Source: Actinocatenispora thailandica | Lineage (GTDB): Bacteria; Actinomycetota; Actinomycetes; Mycobacteriales; Micromonosporaceae | DNA length: 64,000 bases | Assembly: GCF_016865425.1 (NCBI RefSeq) | Contig: NZ_AP023355.1 | Span: 6,880,198-6,944,197, forward strand | Direction of reading: 5' to 3' | Part shown: positions 44,642-54,119 of the stretch, piece after piece | Layout: the number at the start of each line of letters is the position of its first letter | How positions within the stretch are numbered: the first letter of the stretch is position 1 | Notes under the pieces: model-generated | The model's database searches: none | What the model was told of the DNA's origin: nothing | The model's input: the letters and a program-made list of their open reading frames with translations, nothing else | Program-made: the position numbers and the translations under genes

Positions 44642-44995
44642 TCACGCGGGCGGGCGCAGCACGCAGAACTCGTTGTCCTCCGGGTCGGTCAGCACGTGCC
44701 AGACCCAGCCGGCCTCCTCGATCGGCTCGCCGGTCAGCCGGCGCGCACCGAGCCCGACCAGCCGGTCGACCTCGGCGTCCAGCTCGGCCACCCGCAGGTC
44801 CAGGTGCATCCGGTTCTTGCCGGCCTTCGGCTCGGCCACCCGCTGCAACAGCAGGTCGGGTCCGTCACCGGTGTGCGGCACCAGGCTCAGGTAGCGACCT
44901 ACCGGTTCGCCCTCGATCCGGTAGCCGAGCGCCGCCGCCCAGAACGCGGCCACCCGCCCCAGATCGCGGCAGTCCAACACCGTCACCACGTGCAT
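44642..44995 (-). CDS. VOC family protein (glyoxalase/bleomycin-resistance fold)
   Basis: 117 residues. LDCRDLGRVAAFWAAALGY, MHLDLRVAELDAEVDRLVGLGA and WHVLTDPEDNEFCVL are the two-module VOC pattern. The His and Glu of the typical metal site are in RMHLDL and DNEFCV. Could be a lyase, dioxygenase or binding protein. It is 19 bases upstream of the GNAT stop on the same strand, so they are cotranscribed. Confidence 0.85.
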   Translation of the reverse strand: MHVVTVLDCRDLGRVAAFWAAALGYRIEGEPVGRYLSLVPHTGDGPDLLLQRVAEPKAGKNRMHLDLRVAELDAEVDRLVGLGARRLTGEPIEEAGWVWHVLTDPEDNEFCVLRPPA

Positions 44996-45014
44996 CGCTC
45001 ACCTCGAAGCCTCG

Positions 45015-45500
45015 CTACCCCAACGGAAGGCGCCACTTCTCCTCGCCGACGCTCGGATTCGACGGTAACGGCTGCCGCCGGCCCGTCGCGGCGAAGCCGT
45101 ACCGGCGGTAGAACGCCTGCGCGCGGTCGTTCCCGTCGGCGACCCACAGCACCACCCCGGCCGGCCGCTGGCCCGCCGCCCAGCCCAGGAACCGCTGCAC
45201 CAGCCCGCCGGCGACGCCCCGGCCGCGGACCTCGCCACGAACCCACATGCCGATCAGGTGCAGGTCGGCCGAGTCGTCCTCGGCGAACCCGCCGACCAGG
45301 CCGACCGGCAGCGCCGCCGGACCGTCGAGCGCGACGAACCAGGTCGCCCGGTCGAGCTGGGCCCGCCACTGCCACTCGTCGAACGCCGCCTCCCGCTCCA
45401 CCGTCGAGGCGAACGCGTACGGGGCGTCGGTCAGCGCGGCCAGCCGCACGTCCCGGTAGATCGCCCAGTCGTCCCCGGTCAGCTGCCGAATCTCGATCAC
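45015..45500 (-). CDS. GNAT family N-acetyltransferase
   Basis: 161 residues starting at GTG 45500 (MIEIRQLTGDDWAIYRDVRLAALTDAPYAF). The acetyl-CoA loop is VRGEVRGRGVAGGLVQRFL and the C-terminal motif NDRAQAFYRRYGFAATGRRQPL. It resembles small-molecule acetyltransferases. It heads an operon with the VOC gene. Substrate unknown. Confidence 0.85.
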   Translation of the reverse strand: MIEIRQLTGDDWAIYRDVRLAALTDAPYAFASTVEREAAFDEWQWRAQLDRATWFVALDGPAALPVGLVGGFAEDDSADLHLIGMWVRGEVRGRGVAGGLVQRFLGWAAGQRPAGVVLWVADGNDRAQAFYRRYGFAATGRRQPLPSNPSVGEEKWRLPLG

Positions 45501-45583
45501 CCGCCGAGTATGCCCACGGCGCCTCGCCAGCACGCCGGCGCGGATATCGGTTCGGCAGGACCGGCCAGGCCAGCGAGGATGGC

Positions 45584-45659
45584 CGGAACCGACCGACGAG
45601 CCCGGAACCGAACGACGAGCCCGGAACCGACCGACGAATCGGGACCGAAGAACGAACCC
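45584..45659. repeat. 19-bp tandem repeat, four copies
   Basis: CGGAACCGACCGACGAGCC and variants at 45584-45602, 45603-45621, 45622-45640 and 45641-45659. It lies in the divergent gap between the GNAT and phosphotransferase genes and may affect the phosphotransferase promoter. Confidence 0.8.
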
Positions 45660-45720
45660 GACACCGCCCGACGCGCCCGGGGCCACCGAGGATGGTCGGA
45701 CCCGACGGAGGAGTACCGAG

Positions 45721-46463
45721 ATGATCGAGGAACCGCTGACCGGCGGCAACGTCAGCGCCGGGGTGGTACGCGTCGGCGACACCGTGCGGCGGCCCGCCGG
45801 GCCGTGGACCCCGGCGGTACAGGCGCTGCTCGGCCACCTCGCCGACGTCGGCTTCCGCGGCGCACCCCGGCCGTACGGGCTGGACGAGTACGGCCGCGAG
45901 GTGCTGGAGTACCTGCCCGGCGACGTCGCCTGGCCGGACCACTTCGACGCGCTCGCCGGCGACGACGCGCTCGCCGCGGTCGGCCGGCTGATCCGGGAGT
46001 ACCACGACGCCGTCGCCGGGTTCCGCCCACCGGCCGACGCCCGCTGGCAGGCGCTGTGGCCGCCGCACGGCGACGAGATCATCGCGCACCACGACCTCGC
46101 GCCGTGGAACCTGGTCCTCGGCGACCGGCCGGCGTTCATCGACTGGGACGGCGCCGGCCCCGGCAGCCGGCTGTGGGACCTCGGCTACGCGGCACACGGG
46201 TTCGTCCCGCTCGCTCCGCGCACCGGGACCGACGGCGCCGCGGCCCGGCTGCGTACCCTCGCGGACGGCTACCGGCTGGCCGAGGACGACCGGGCGGCGC
46301 TGGCGGAGCTGCTGGCGGTGCCGGCGCGGGCGATGTACGACCTGCTCGCCCGCGGCGCCGACACCGGCGGCTCTGGTCCGAGGGGCACGGCACCGTCTGG
46401 CGCGACGACGCCGAGTTCATCGAACGGCGCCGGGACCGCTGGCGTACCGCCCTGCTCGACTGA
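45721..46463 (+). pseudogene. Aminoglycoside phosphotransferase-family kinase, frameshifted near the 3' end
   Basis: Residues up to MYDLLARGADTGG are in one frame and carry IIAHHDLAPWNLVLGD (HxDxxxxN) and the metal-binding FIDWDG. The expected ending LWSEGHGTVWRDDAEFIERRRDRWRTALL continues in the next frame to a stop at 46463. A single missing base near 46368-46375 explains this; restoring it gives 247 residues. Without it the frame runs on into antisense sequence. The kinase core is intact, so the protein may still work with a wrong tail. Substrate unknown (choline, homoserine or aminoglycoside-like). Confidence 0.8.
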
Positions 46464-46536
46464 ACCGCCGCGTCGCCGATCCACCGCCAGTGGGCGGTGG
46501 GTGGCGCCCGCGGCGGGCGCCGGACTCGGCGCGTGG

Positions 46537-47175
46537 CTACGCCGCCTGGTAGCTGGCGGTCGCGTAGCTGGCGCGCACCGGGGAGCCGTCCGCGCGGTGC
46601 CAGGTGGCCACCACCCCCGGTACCGACTCGTCGGCGGGCGCGGCGCTGAGCACCCGGTTCAGCCGTACCGTCAGAGTTCCGCCGCCGGTGGCGACCCGCA
46701 GCTCGGTACCGCTGGCGGTGTCGACGGTCTCGAAACCGGACACGGTGAGCGGGCCGGCGGTCGCCGGGTGGGCCGACACGGTGGGGTCCGGGGTGTTGCT
46801 CTCGCGCTGCGCCTGCGGCTCGGCGTCGCCCTGGATCAGCGCGACCAGCTGCGCCACCAGGACCGGATCGCGGCTGCCGTCGTAGATCCAGCGCCGCCCC
46901 AGCACGCCGTGCTCCGCGGTACCGAGCAGCGCGTCGTCGGCGCCGTCCAGCGGCGCGCCGCGGTAGCTCAACGGGACGAAGTAGGTGGTCGGCCCGTCCG
47001 CGACGGCCATGAACTCCAACCCGACCGCGTCCGCCGGGTCGTCCAGCCGGAACCCGCCCACCCGCGCCAGGTCCGGACCGTCCGCGCGGGCCGCGTACCA
47101 GGGCTGCTTCGGCAACCAGCCGGTCAGCAACTCGACCTTGGTCGGTACCAGCGTGGTGTGGTGGATGACTGACAT
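46537..47175 (-). CDS. Maltokinase N-terminal cap-like domain protein
   Basis: 212 residues. MSVIHHTTLVPTKVELLTGWLPKQPWY, GVLGRRWIYDGSRDPVLVAQLVALIQG are typical of the stand-alone maltokinase N-cap-like proteins of actinomycetes. The C-terminal half (VDTASGTELRVATGGGTLTVRLNRVL) is a beta-rich domain. The maltokinase catalytic part is absent. AAGGGAG precedes ATG 47175. Role unknown; no trehalose/GlgE genes are nearby. Confidence 0.8.
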   Translation of the reverse strand: MSVIHHTTLVPTKVELLTGWLPKQPWYAARADGPDLARVGGFRLDDPADAVGLEFMAVADGPTTYFVPLSYRGAPLDGADDALLGTAEHGVLGRRWIYDGSRDPVLVAQLVALIQGDAEPQAQRESNTPDPTVSAHPATAGPLTVSGFETVDTASGTELRVATGGGTLTVRLNRVLSAAPADESVPGVVATWHRADGSPVRASYATASYQAA

Positions 47176-47664
47176 CAGCACTCCCTTGCCCGGCTGCGCC
47201 CGGTGGATCGTCCGCCCGTTCAGCCTCGCACCGCGGCGGCGGCCAGGGATACCGTGGCCGGCGCGGATCACACCGGCCGCCACCCGGCGTATGGTCGCGG
47301 TACCAGGACACCGACATCTCCTGCCGGGTGTAGCCGACGTCCGGGGCCGCGTCCCGCCCCGCGTCATCATGGACGGCTACAGGTCGTAGCGGGCCCGACG
47401 GGAGGGCGTCGGACGGCTGCCGGCTTCAGCGGCGCCGCCCCGGTGGAGGTGCGGTCGCAGACCGGCGTCGGATGCGACCGGACCGCCAGCGCCGGCGGCA
47501 CCGTGCCGAGTCGGGCAGGCGCCGGCGATCCCTTCCGTGCGGCCCCGGGGTACGGACCGAGTCACGCGGACGCCCGCGGTCCGGAGCCCCGCCGGCTCCG
47601 TCGGGTGCTCCGCTTCGGCGGCACCCGCCGAGCTGGACCCGCCGGCAGCGGAAAGGGAACCACC
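47176..47664. other. Intergenic region between divergent genes
   Basis: 489 bases between the maltokinase-cap-like gene and the MFS transporter. I see no convincing gene, hairpin or operator. A ribosome-binding site (GGAAAGGGA) is at the right end, before the GTG at 47665. Confidence 0.45.
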
Positions 47665-49068
47665 GTGCCGACTCGTCTCGGCCGGCGATCCGCGCCCGCC
47701 CCATCCACCCTGCCCACCTCCCGAATCGCCGCCGGCATCGGCCGGTACGCGGCAGCGCTCCGGGTCTCCGGCGCCGTGCGCTACTACGGCGCCTCGCTGC
47801 CGGTCCGGTTCGGCGCCGCGATGCTCGGCCTCGGCATGCTGGTGCTGATCCGGCACGCGACCGGCGGGTACGCCGCCGCCGGCGCGGTCGTCGGCACCCT
47901 CGCCGTGGCCAGTGCCGTCGGCGGGCCGCTCGCCGCCCGCGTCACCGACCGGTACGGGCCACGCCGGGTACTGCCGCCGCTGGTCGCCGGCAACGCACTC
48001 GGCGCGGTCGGGCTCGTCGTCGCCGTCACCACCACCGCACCGGTACCGCTCTGGTACGCCGCGGCGGTCGTCGCCGGGCTGTGCACCCCGGCCGCCGGAT
48101 CCCTGACCCGGGCCCGCTGGTCGGCGCTGGCGCCGGACCGGCCCGTGCTGTCCACCGGGTTCGCGCTCGAATCGCTGACCGACGACCTGACGTTCGTGGT
48201 CGGCCCGGTGCTCGCCACCCTCCTCGGCAGCCTCGTTCAGCCGGCACTGGCGCCGCTGCTCAGCGCGCTGCTGGTGCTGGCCGGCGGCGTCGCGATGGCG
48301 ATCCAGCGGCCACCGGCGCAGACGGCTCCCAGCGCGCCGGGGCACCCCGGTACCGACGCCGCGCCGGGACACCCCGATACCGGTACTGCGCCGGGACACC
48401 GCGCTGCCGGCGCGGGCTCGACGCGGACCGGCGGGCCCGGAGCGGCGCCCGGCACCGGTACGCCGCGGCCACCTCGCCGGGGCGCCTGGCACGGCGTGGC
48501 CGGCGCCCTCGGCATCCCGGCGGTACGGGTGATGGCCGGCGCGTTCGTGGCCACCGGCGTGGTGTTCAGCGGCATCCAGGTGAGCGTCGCCGCCGCGGCC
48601 AGCGGGTACGGGCACGCCGCCGCGGCCGGACCGGTGTACGGCTGCTTCGGCCTCGCCAGCATGTGCGCCGGCCTCGGGTACGGGGCGATCGGCTGGCGGT
48701 CCGCACCGCACCGGCGGGTCGCCGCCGGGTTCGGTTGCCTCGCCGCCGGCTGCGCGCTGCTGCCGCTGGCGCCCGGTCTCGGCGGGCTCGCCGCCGCGGT
48801 CACGGTGCCGGGGCTCGCGGTCGCGCCGACGGTCATCGCCGGCAACACCGCGCTGGAACAGCGGGTCGGGGCCGGGCAACTGGCCGAGGCGTTCGCCTGG
48901 CTGGGTGGGGCCTGTGCGCTCGGGGTCGCGGTCGGTTCCGCGGCTGCCGGCCGCATCGTCGACGGGTACGGCCCGCGCGCCGGGTTCCTGCTCCCCGTTG
49001 TCGCCGCCGCGGTCGCCGCCCTGCTGGTCGCCCGCAGCGCAGGCACCCTCGACCCGCACCCCCGCTGA
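47665..49068 (+). CDS. MFS transporter
   Basis: 467 residues from GTG. Twelve hydrophobic segments, with GGPLAARVTDRYGPRRVLPPL as MFS motif A after helix 2. A long central loop (about residues 210-265) is made of Pro/Gly/Thr-rich repeats such as GHPGTDAAPGHPDTGTAPGH, unusual in length. No substrate clue. It stands alone. It shares architecture with the MFS protein at 17209 but is not a close copy. Confidence 0.85.
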   Translation: MPTRLGRRSAPAPSTLPTSRIAAGIGRYAAALRVSGAVRYYGASLPVRFGAAMLGLGMLVLIRHATGGYAAAGAVVGTLAVASAVGGPLAARVTDRYGPRRVLPPLVAGNALGAVGLVVAVTTTAPVPLWYAAAVVAGLCTPAAGSLTRARWSALAPDRPVLSTGFALESLTDDLTFVVGPVLATLLGSLVQPALAPLLSALLVLAGGVAMAIQRPPAQTAPSAPGHPGTDAAPGHPDTGTAPGHRAAGAGSTRTGGPGAAPGTGTPRPPRRGAWHGVAGALGIPAVRVMAGAFVATGVVFSGIQVSVAAAASGYGHAAAAGPVYGCFGLASMCAGLGYGAIGWRSAPHRRVAAGFGCLAAGCALLPLAPGLGGLAAAVTVPGLAVAPTVIAGNTALEQRVGAGQLAEAFAWLGGACALGVAVGSAAAGRIVDGYGPRAGFLLPVVAAAVAALLVARSAGTLDPHPR

Positions 49069-49211
49069 CCACGCGCGGCCGGGCGGCGGCGACCCGGGCG
49101 ACTTCGCCAGCCGGGACCCGGCCGTCGACCCCGCCCGGAGGCTCCGGGCGGCACGCGGCACGGCGCGGCGCCACGCCGGGCCACGGGCGACGGCGGCGCC
49201 GCACAGCGGGG

Positions 49212-50456
49212 TCAGCTCGGCGCCGACCCGGTCAGTTCGGCGACGATCTTCCGGTACTCCGCGGTGACCGCGGCGCCGTCCACCCGGGTCGGCTGGCCGT
49301 CCCGCAACGCCCAGTCGCCGCCGACCAGCACGTGCCGGACGGCCGCGGCGCCGCCGTCGGTCAGTACCGACCAGGCCAGGGTGTCCGGATCGCGGTGCGA
49401 CGGGCCGAGCCGGTCGGCGTCCAGCAGTACCAGGTCGGCCGCCCGCCCCGGGGCGATCTCCCCCAGGTCGTCGCGGGAGTAGCCGAGCGCGCCGCCGCGG
49501 CTGGCCATCCGCAGCACGTCGGCCGGGCTGGCGCGGCGCGGCCGGTCCGGCTCGCGCTGCTGGAGCAGCCAGGCGGCCCGCATGGTGCCCCACATGTCCG
49601 TGTCGCCCCAGTCGGTACCCAGGCCCAACGTCACGCCCGCCCGATGCCACTCGACCGCCGGCGGAATCCGGCCGTGCAGCGCCAGGTTCGACACCGGGCA
49701 GTGCATGACCGCCGCACCCGCCTCGGCCACCGCCGCGACGTCCGCCGCGTCCATCTCGCAGCCGTGGAACAGCACGGTGCGCGGACCGAGCAGGCCGTGC
49801 CGCCGCAGCACCTCGATCGTCGAGACGTCCCAGCGCTCGACGACGAGTTCGCGCCGGCGCACCGTTTCCAGGCAGTGCAGCGCGAAGATCGGCTGGTACG
49901 CGTCCCGGTAGCGTTCGGCGATGGCCACCGCCTCGGCGGTGAGGTCCTCCTCGGACTCGACGTTGACGGTGAAACCGGTCGGGTCGGCCACCTTCTCGAT
50001 CCAGTCGTCGTACGTCTGGGGCAGCGACCGGATACCCACCGCCGCACCGGCATCCGCCAGCAGCTGCGGCGTCAGCTCACCGAAACCGCAGTCGGCGACC
50101 ATCGTCACGCCCTGCCGCAGCAGGGTGAGGTACTCGTACCGGACGACGGCGGCGACCTGCTCGGCGTTGGCCTCGTCGTCGACCCAGGCGCCGACCCGCT
50201 GCTGGGCCAGCCCGGCCGGCGAGTCACCGAACCAGTCGAAGATCTCGTACCCGAACTCCAGCCCGCGTACCAGCGTCGACTGGCTGTGGAAGTGGCCGTT
50301 CACCAACCCCGGCAGCACCACCAGCCCGGAACAGTCCACATCGGACGGTTGGCTGCCGGCGGGCTCGATCCGGCCGATCGCCCCGTCATCGATCTCGATG
50401 TCGGCCTCGCCGAACGTCCCGTCCGGAGCCAGGTACCGCGCACGCGTCAACCACAC
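49212..50456 (-). CDS. Amidohydrolase family protein (deaminase/chlorohydrolase-like)
   Basis: 414 residues starting at GTG 50456. The metal site is VNGHFHSQ (HxH), a further His in LFHGCEMDA, and Asp in GLGTDWGDTD. SHRDPDTLAW and the LADAGAAVGIRSL segment fit the ATZ/TRZ and SsnA-like deaminase group. It probably deaminates a nucleobase or related heterocycle. A longer frame to 50639 has no start evidence. Substrate not set. Confidence 0.85.
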   Translation of the reverse strand: MWLTRARYLAPDGTFGEADIEIDDGAIGRIEPAGSQPSDVDCSGLVVLPGLVNGHFHSQSTLVRGLEFGYEIFDWFGDSPAGLAQQRVGAWVDDEANAEQVAAVVRYEYLTLLRQGVTMVADCGFGELTPQLLADAGAAVGIRSLPQTYDDWIEKVADPTGFTVNVESEEDLTAEAVAIAERYRDAYQPIFALHCLETVRRRELVVERWDVSTIEVLRRHGLLGPRTVLFHGCEMDAADVAAVAEAGAAVMHCPVSNLALHGRIPPAVEWHRAGVTLGLGTDWGDTDMWGTMRAAWLLQQREPDRPRRASPADVLRMASRGGALGYSRDDLGEIAPGRAADLVLLDADRLGPSHRDPDTLAWSVLTDGGAAAVRHVLVGGDWALRDGQPTRVDGAAVTAEYRKIVAELTGSAPS

Positions 50457-50505
50457 GCCGGCCACCGTAGCCGGCGGGAGGGCGCCGTGGCCCGCGAATT
50501 CCTCC

Positions 50506-50928
50506 TCACCGGGCCGGGCCGTTCTCGTCCTCGGCGCCGGCCGCCGGCCCGTCCGGTGCGGCGTCCACATCGCCGGACGCCCGGCCTTCCGGTACGGCGC
50601 CGCCCGGTGCGGCACGCTCGGGCGCGCTGCCCGACTCACCCGACACGGCAGCCTCCGACGCGCTGCCCGACTGGGCAGCCTCCGGCGCGCTGCCCGACTG
50701 GGCAGCCTCCGGCGCGCTGCCCGACTCGCCGGAACGCGGTGGCCAGCCGCGGGGCATCACCCGGCTGCCGGCCAGCAGCGCCACCCCCGCCGCGCCGAAC
50801 CCGACCGCGCACAGCGACAGGCACACGTAGCCACCGACCGAGCCGGCCAGCAGGCCGAGCGCCGCCAGCACCACGACCACCGCCGACGCCACGCCGAGCA
50901 CCAGCCCGACCACGCCCGCCACGACCAC
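50506..50928 (-). CDS. Small membrane protein with Ser/Ala/Pro repeat tail
   Basis: 140 residues. Two hydrophobic segments (VVAGVVGLVLGVASAVVVVL, and VCLSLCAVGFGAAGVALLAG) at the N-terminus are followed by a repeat tail (SGSAPEAAQSGSAPEAAQSGSA) and an acidic end. The tail corresponds to direct nucleotide repeats. Function unknown. Confidence is moderate because the composition alone can create such frames here. Confidence 0.55.
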   Translation of the reverse strand: MVVAGVVGLVLGVASAVVVVLAALGLLAGSVGGYVCLSLCAVGFGAAGVALLAGSRVMPRGWPPRSGESGSAPEAAQSGSAPEAAQSGSASEAAVSGESGSAPERAAPGGAVPEGRASGDVDAAPDGPAAGAEDENGPAR

Positions 50929-51050
50929 GCGCCCATCCTCGCACGCCGCGCGCGGTTCACCGGCCGGCCCGGCGATCCGTACCGGCCGGACCGGAACCGC
51001 GCCGTCCAGCGGCCGGACCGGTGAACGCGCACCGGGCCTAACCTGTCGGC

Positions 51051-51812
51051 ATGAACGCTCCGACCAGCCCGGTCGCCCTCGTCACCGGCGCCGGCCACGG
51101 CATCGGCCGCGCGACGGTACGCAAGTTCCGCGCCCTGGGGACCCGGGTCCTCGCCGCCGACATCGACCTCGCCGCCGAGGACCTCACCGCCGACCCGGGC
51201 GTACTCGCGGCGCACCTGGACGTCACCGATCCGGCCTCGGTGGAGGCCTGCATCGCCGGCTGCGTCGACCGGCTCGGCCGGCTGGATCACCTGGTCTGCA
51301 CCGCCGGCGGCGACACCGGCTCGCCGCCGAACTTCCTGGACGAGACCGACGACGACTGGCAGCGGCTCGTCGACCTCAACCTGTACGGCGTGGTCCGGTG
51401 CATTCGGGCCGCCGTACCGCGGATGACCAGTGGCGGCGCGATCGCCGTCGTCGGCTCGGTGAACGGGCTCGCCGCGTGGGGCGGGGCACCCTACTCGGCG
51501 GCCAAGGCCGGGCTGGTCAACCTGACCCAGCAGCTCGCCGCGGAGTTCGGGCCGCGCGGCATCCGGGTGAACCTGGTCGCGCCGGGCACCGTCCGGACCC
51601 GAGTCTGGGACGACCAGCCCGGCTCGCCCGACCAGATGTCCGTGTTGTACCCGCTGGGACGGATCGGAGAACCGGAGGACATCGCCAACGCGCTCGCGTT
51701 CCTCTGCTCGCCGGACGCGTCCTGGATCACCGGGGTGACGCTGCCGGTCGACGGCGGCGCGTCCACCGGCCCGCGCCACCTGTTCGGCAAGCTCCCGCAC
51801 CGGACCCCCTGA
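51051..51812 (+). CDS. SDR family oxidoreductase
   Basis: 253-residue classical short-chain dehydrogenase. The cofactor loop is VTGAGHGIGRAT, the LNV Asn-type strand reads VCTAGGDTG, and the catalytic Ser-Tyr-Lys is in VGSVNGLAAWGGAPYSAAKAG. The C-terminus has GRIGEPEDIANALAFLCS and GVTLPVDGG. Uses NAD(P)H on a hydroxyl/keto substrate. It precedes the AhpD-like gene on the same strand. Confidence 0.92.
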   Translation: MNAPTSPVALVTGAGHGIGRATVRKFRALGTRVLAADIDLAAEDLTADPGVLAAHLDVTDPASVEACIAGCVDRLGRLDHLVCTAGGDTGSPPNFLDETDDDWQRLVDLNLYGVVRCIRAAVPRMTSGGAIAVVGSVNGLAAWGGAPYSAAKAGLVNLTQQLAAEFGPRGIRVNLVAPGTVRTRVWDDQPGSPDQMSVLYPLGRIGEPEDIANALAFLCSPDASWITGVTLPVDGGASTGPRHLFGKLPHRTP

Positions 51813-51956
51813 CCCCGCACCCCCGTCGCACTCCGCTGATCCGGGCGCCTCGGCGCACCCCGGGCGGGCGCCCGAAGCGGTGACGCGCTTCACGTCACAG
51901 GCGGCGAACCCGTGGCGTCTCCGCTGTGACACGGATTCGTACGACGGGAGAAGACG

Positions 51957-52400
51957 ATGAGCAGGCAACGGCTCGGGATGGCGAGCGTGCAGGCGGGCGT
52001 CCAGCAGGTACTGGCGCTGCAGGGTTTCGTGAACGAGCGGGTCGACGGCACACTGCTGCACCTGATCCAGCTGCGCGCCTCGATCCTCAACGGGTGCGCC
52101 TACTGCATCGACATGCACGGCCGGGAGGCCGCCGAGGCCGGCGAGGACGCCCGGCGCCTGTTCGCGGTCGCGGCCTGGCAGGACGGCGACTTCTTCACCG
52201 ACGCCGAGCGCGCGGTACTGGCCCTCACCGACGCGGTGACCCGGCTCGGCCCGGACGGCGTGCCGGACGAGGTGTGGGAGCCGGCGGCGAAGCACTTCGA
52301 CGAGCAGGAACTCGCCGACCTGGTCCTCGCCATCGCGGTGATCAACGTGTGGAACCGGATGAACATCGCCAACCGCACGCAGCCGCCGAAGCACGTGTGA
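51957..52400 (+). CDS. Carboxymuconolactone decarboxylase/AhpD-like protein
   Basis: 147 residues. Core motif LNGCAYCIDMHGREA holds the CxxC and following His of AhpD-type peroxidases. MSRQRLGMASVQAGVQQVL and AVINVWNRMNIAN are typical of this subfamily. It probably reduces peroxides or uses a thiol. Separate from, but near, the SDR and amidohydrolase genes. Confidence 0.9.
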   Translation: MSRQRLGMASVQAGVQQVLALQGFVNERVDGTLLHLIQLRASILNGCAYCIDMHGREAAEAGEDARRLFAVAAWQDGDFFTDAERAVLALTDAVTRLGPDGVPDEVWEPAAKHFDEQELADLVLAIAVINVWNRMNIANRTQPPKHV

Positions 52401-52446
52401 CGGGCCCGCCCGCGTACCCTGTGCGGCACCGGGGAAGGAGCCATCG

Positions 52447-53493
52447 ATGGTGTTGCGGGTGCGCGGGCGGGCGCTGCCCGACGGTCGCTGGCTCGACCTG
52501 TACGCGGACGGCGACCGCTGGGCGAGCGACCCGGTGCCGGGGGCCGAGCTGGTCGCGGAGGGCTGGCTGCTGCCCGGTCTGGTCGACGCACACACCCACC
52601 CCGGCGCGCAGCGCCCCGGCCAGCCGCTCGACCCCGAGCTGCTCCGCGCCGACCTGCACGAGCACGTCGCCGCCGGGGTGACGATGATCCGGGCGCCCGG
52701 GATCGCCGCCGACCCGCCGGCCTGGTTCGGCACCGACCCCGACGTGCCGCGCGCGGTGCACGCCGGGCCGTGGATCGCGCAGCACGACACGTTCTTCGAC
52801 GGCTGGGGCCGCCGCGCCGACCTCGCCGACCTGCCCGGCGTCGCGGCCGAGCAGGCCGCCCGCACCGGCTGGGCGAAGATCATCACCGACTGGCAGCCCG
52901 GCGACCAGGTGGTGCCGACCGAGATCCTGCGGGAGGCGGTGCGCCGGGTGCACGAGGTCGGCGGCCGGCTCGCCGTGCACTCGCAACACGCCGCCGGCGG
53001 CGCCGCCGCGGTCGCCGCCGGCGTCGACTCGCTGGAGCACGGCATGTGCCTGGATCCCGCGCTGTTGAGCCAGATGGCCGCCCAGGGCACCGCGCTGACG
53101 CCGACCCTGGCGACCATCACCGCGTCGTACCACCGGGTCGCGGAACGGCCGGACAGCGCCGCCCGCCGCTGGTACCTGGCCGGCGCCGGCGTGCACGGCG
53201 ACCTCGCCTCCGCCGCGGCGGAGGCGGGCGTCACGCTGCTCGCCGGTACCGATTCGCGGCCGCACGGCCGCATCGCCGACGAGGTCCGCGCCCTGGTCGA
53301 CGCCGGAGTCCCGGCGGACGCCGCGCTCGGCGCCGCGTCCTGGATCGCCCGCCCGTACCTCGGGCTACCCGGGTTGGTCGACGGGGCGCCGGCCGACGTC
53401 GTGGTCTACGACACCGACCCGCGCACCGATCTGTCCACTCTGGACAGACCGGTTGCCGTCGTCCTCCGCGGCGCCGTCCGCCACCACCGCTGA
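52447..53493 (+). CDS. Amidohydrolase family protein
   Basis: 348 residues. VDAHTHPGAQ (HxH), carboxylated-lysine-like region near GWAKIITDWQPG, AVHSQHA, SLEHGM and LLAGTDSRP supply the metal and proton residues of the amidohydrolase fold. It has the form of imidazolonepropionase-like or prolidase-like enzymes. GGAAGGAG precedes ATG. Substrate unknown. Confidence 0.88.
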   Translation: MVLRVRGRALPDGRWLDLYADGDRWASDPVPGAELVAEGWLLPGLVDAHTHPGAQRPGQPLDPELLRADLHEHVAAGVTMIRAPGIAADPPAWFGTDPDVPRAVHAGPWIAQHDTFFDGWGRRADLADLPGVAAEQAARTGWAKIITDWQPGDQVVPTEILREAVRRVHEVGGRLAVHSQHAAGGAAAVAAGVDSLEHGMCLDPALLSQMAAQGTALTPTLATITASYHRVAERPDSAARRWYLAGAGVHGDLASAAAEAGVTLLAGTDSRPHGRIADEVRALVDAGVPADAALGAASWIARPYLGLPGLVDGAPADVVVYDTDPRTDLSTLDRPVAVVLRGAVRHHR

Positions 53494-53580
53494 CCGCACC
53501 GGACCGACCCGGCGCACCGTGGGCTCAGCCGAGGCAGCCCGGCCCGCACGTATCGCCGGCCGCCCACCCGGCCCACCGCC

Positions 53581-53629
53581 GTCAACCGTCGGCGCATCGC
53601 GGTCAACCGTCGGCGCATCGCGGTCAACC
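53581..53629. repeat. 21-bp tandem repeat, two copies plus a partial
   Basis: GTCAACCGTCGGCGCATCGC-G at 53581-53601 and 53602-53622, with a partial after. It touches the restored stop codon of the YcxB-like gene. Confidence 0.7.
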
Positions 53630-54119
53630 GGCCGGCTGCACCGCGGGCAACAGCCCCCTGTCACGGAGCAGTTCAGCGAGTTGCTCGTCCTGCTCGCCCG
53701 TCAGGCACTCCCGGGGAAGGTCGAGACACTGGTCCCGGGTGGAGTACACCAGGTACGCGTACGGGGTCCGGCGCGCGCGTGAAGCGGGCCCAGGCGGATC
53801 GGGTGGTCACCAAGTCCGACTCGACCGTCACACCAGTGTCGTCGCAGACGATGCGCCGCGGGTCCGACGCCCACGACGGCAACCGCTTCATCGCTCGCCG
53901 CACCGGAAACAGGTACCCCTCCCCCAGCATGACCAGGGCCACCAGCACCGCCACCCCGGCGACGAAGGCGGTGCGGTCGCGCGCGGCGAAGCACAACACC
54001 AGCGCCAACACCAGGACCCAGGGAAGGTAGATGCCCCACCCCGAGTCCGAATAGAGCCGGCCCCGCAGCAGCCGCTTACAGTACCGCTCGTCCCGACGAG
54101 CGGTGAACTCGACGCGCAT
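53624..54119 (-). pseudogene. YcxB-like membrane protein, frameshifted
   Basis: From ATG 54119 (MRVEFTARRDERYCKRLLRG) the frame runs through two helices (GIYLPWVLVLALVLCFAA and TAFVAGVAVLVALVMLGEGY) and the YcxB-like segment IVCDDTGVTVES...WARFTRA. It then shifts at the CG-run near 53775-53785. The expected ending YAYLVYSTRDQCLDLPREC...LLRDRGLLPAV continues in the next frame to a stop at 53624. A lost GC dinucleotide or one extra base would explain it. Function of YcxB proteins unknown. Confidence 0.75.
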
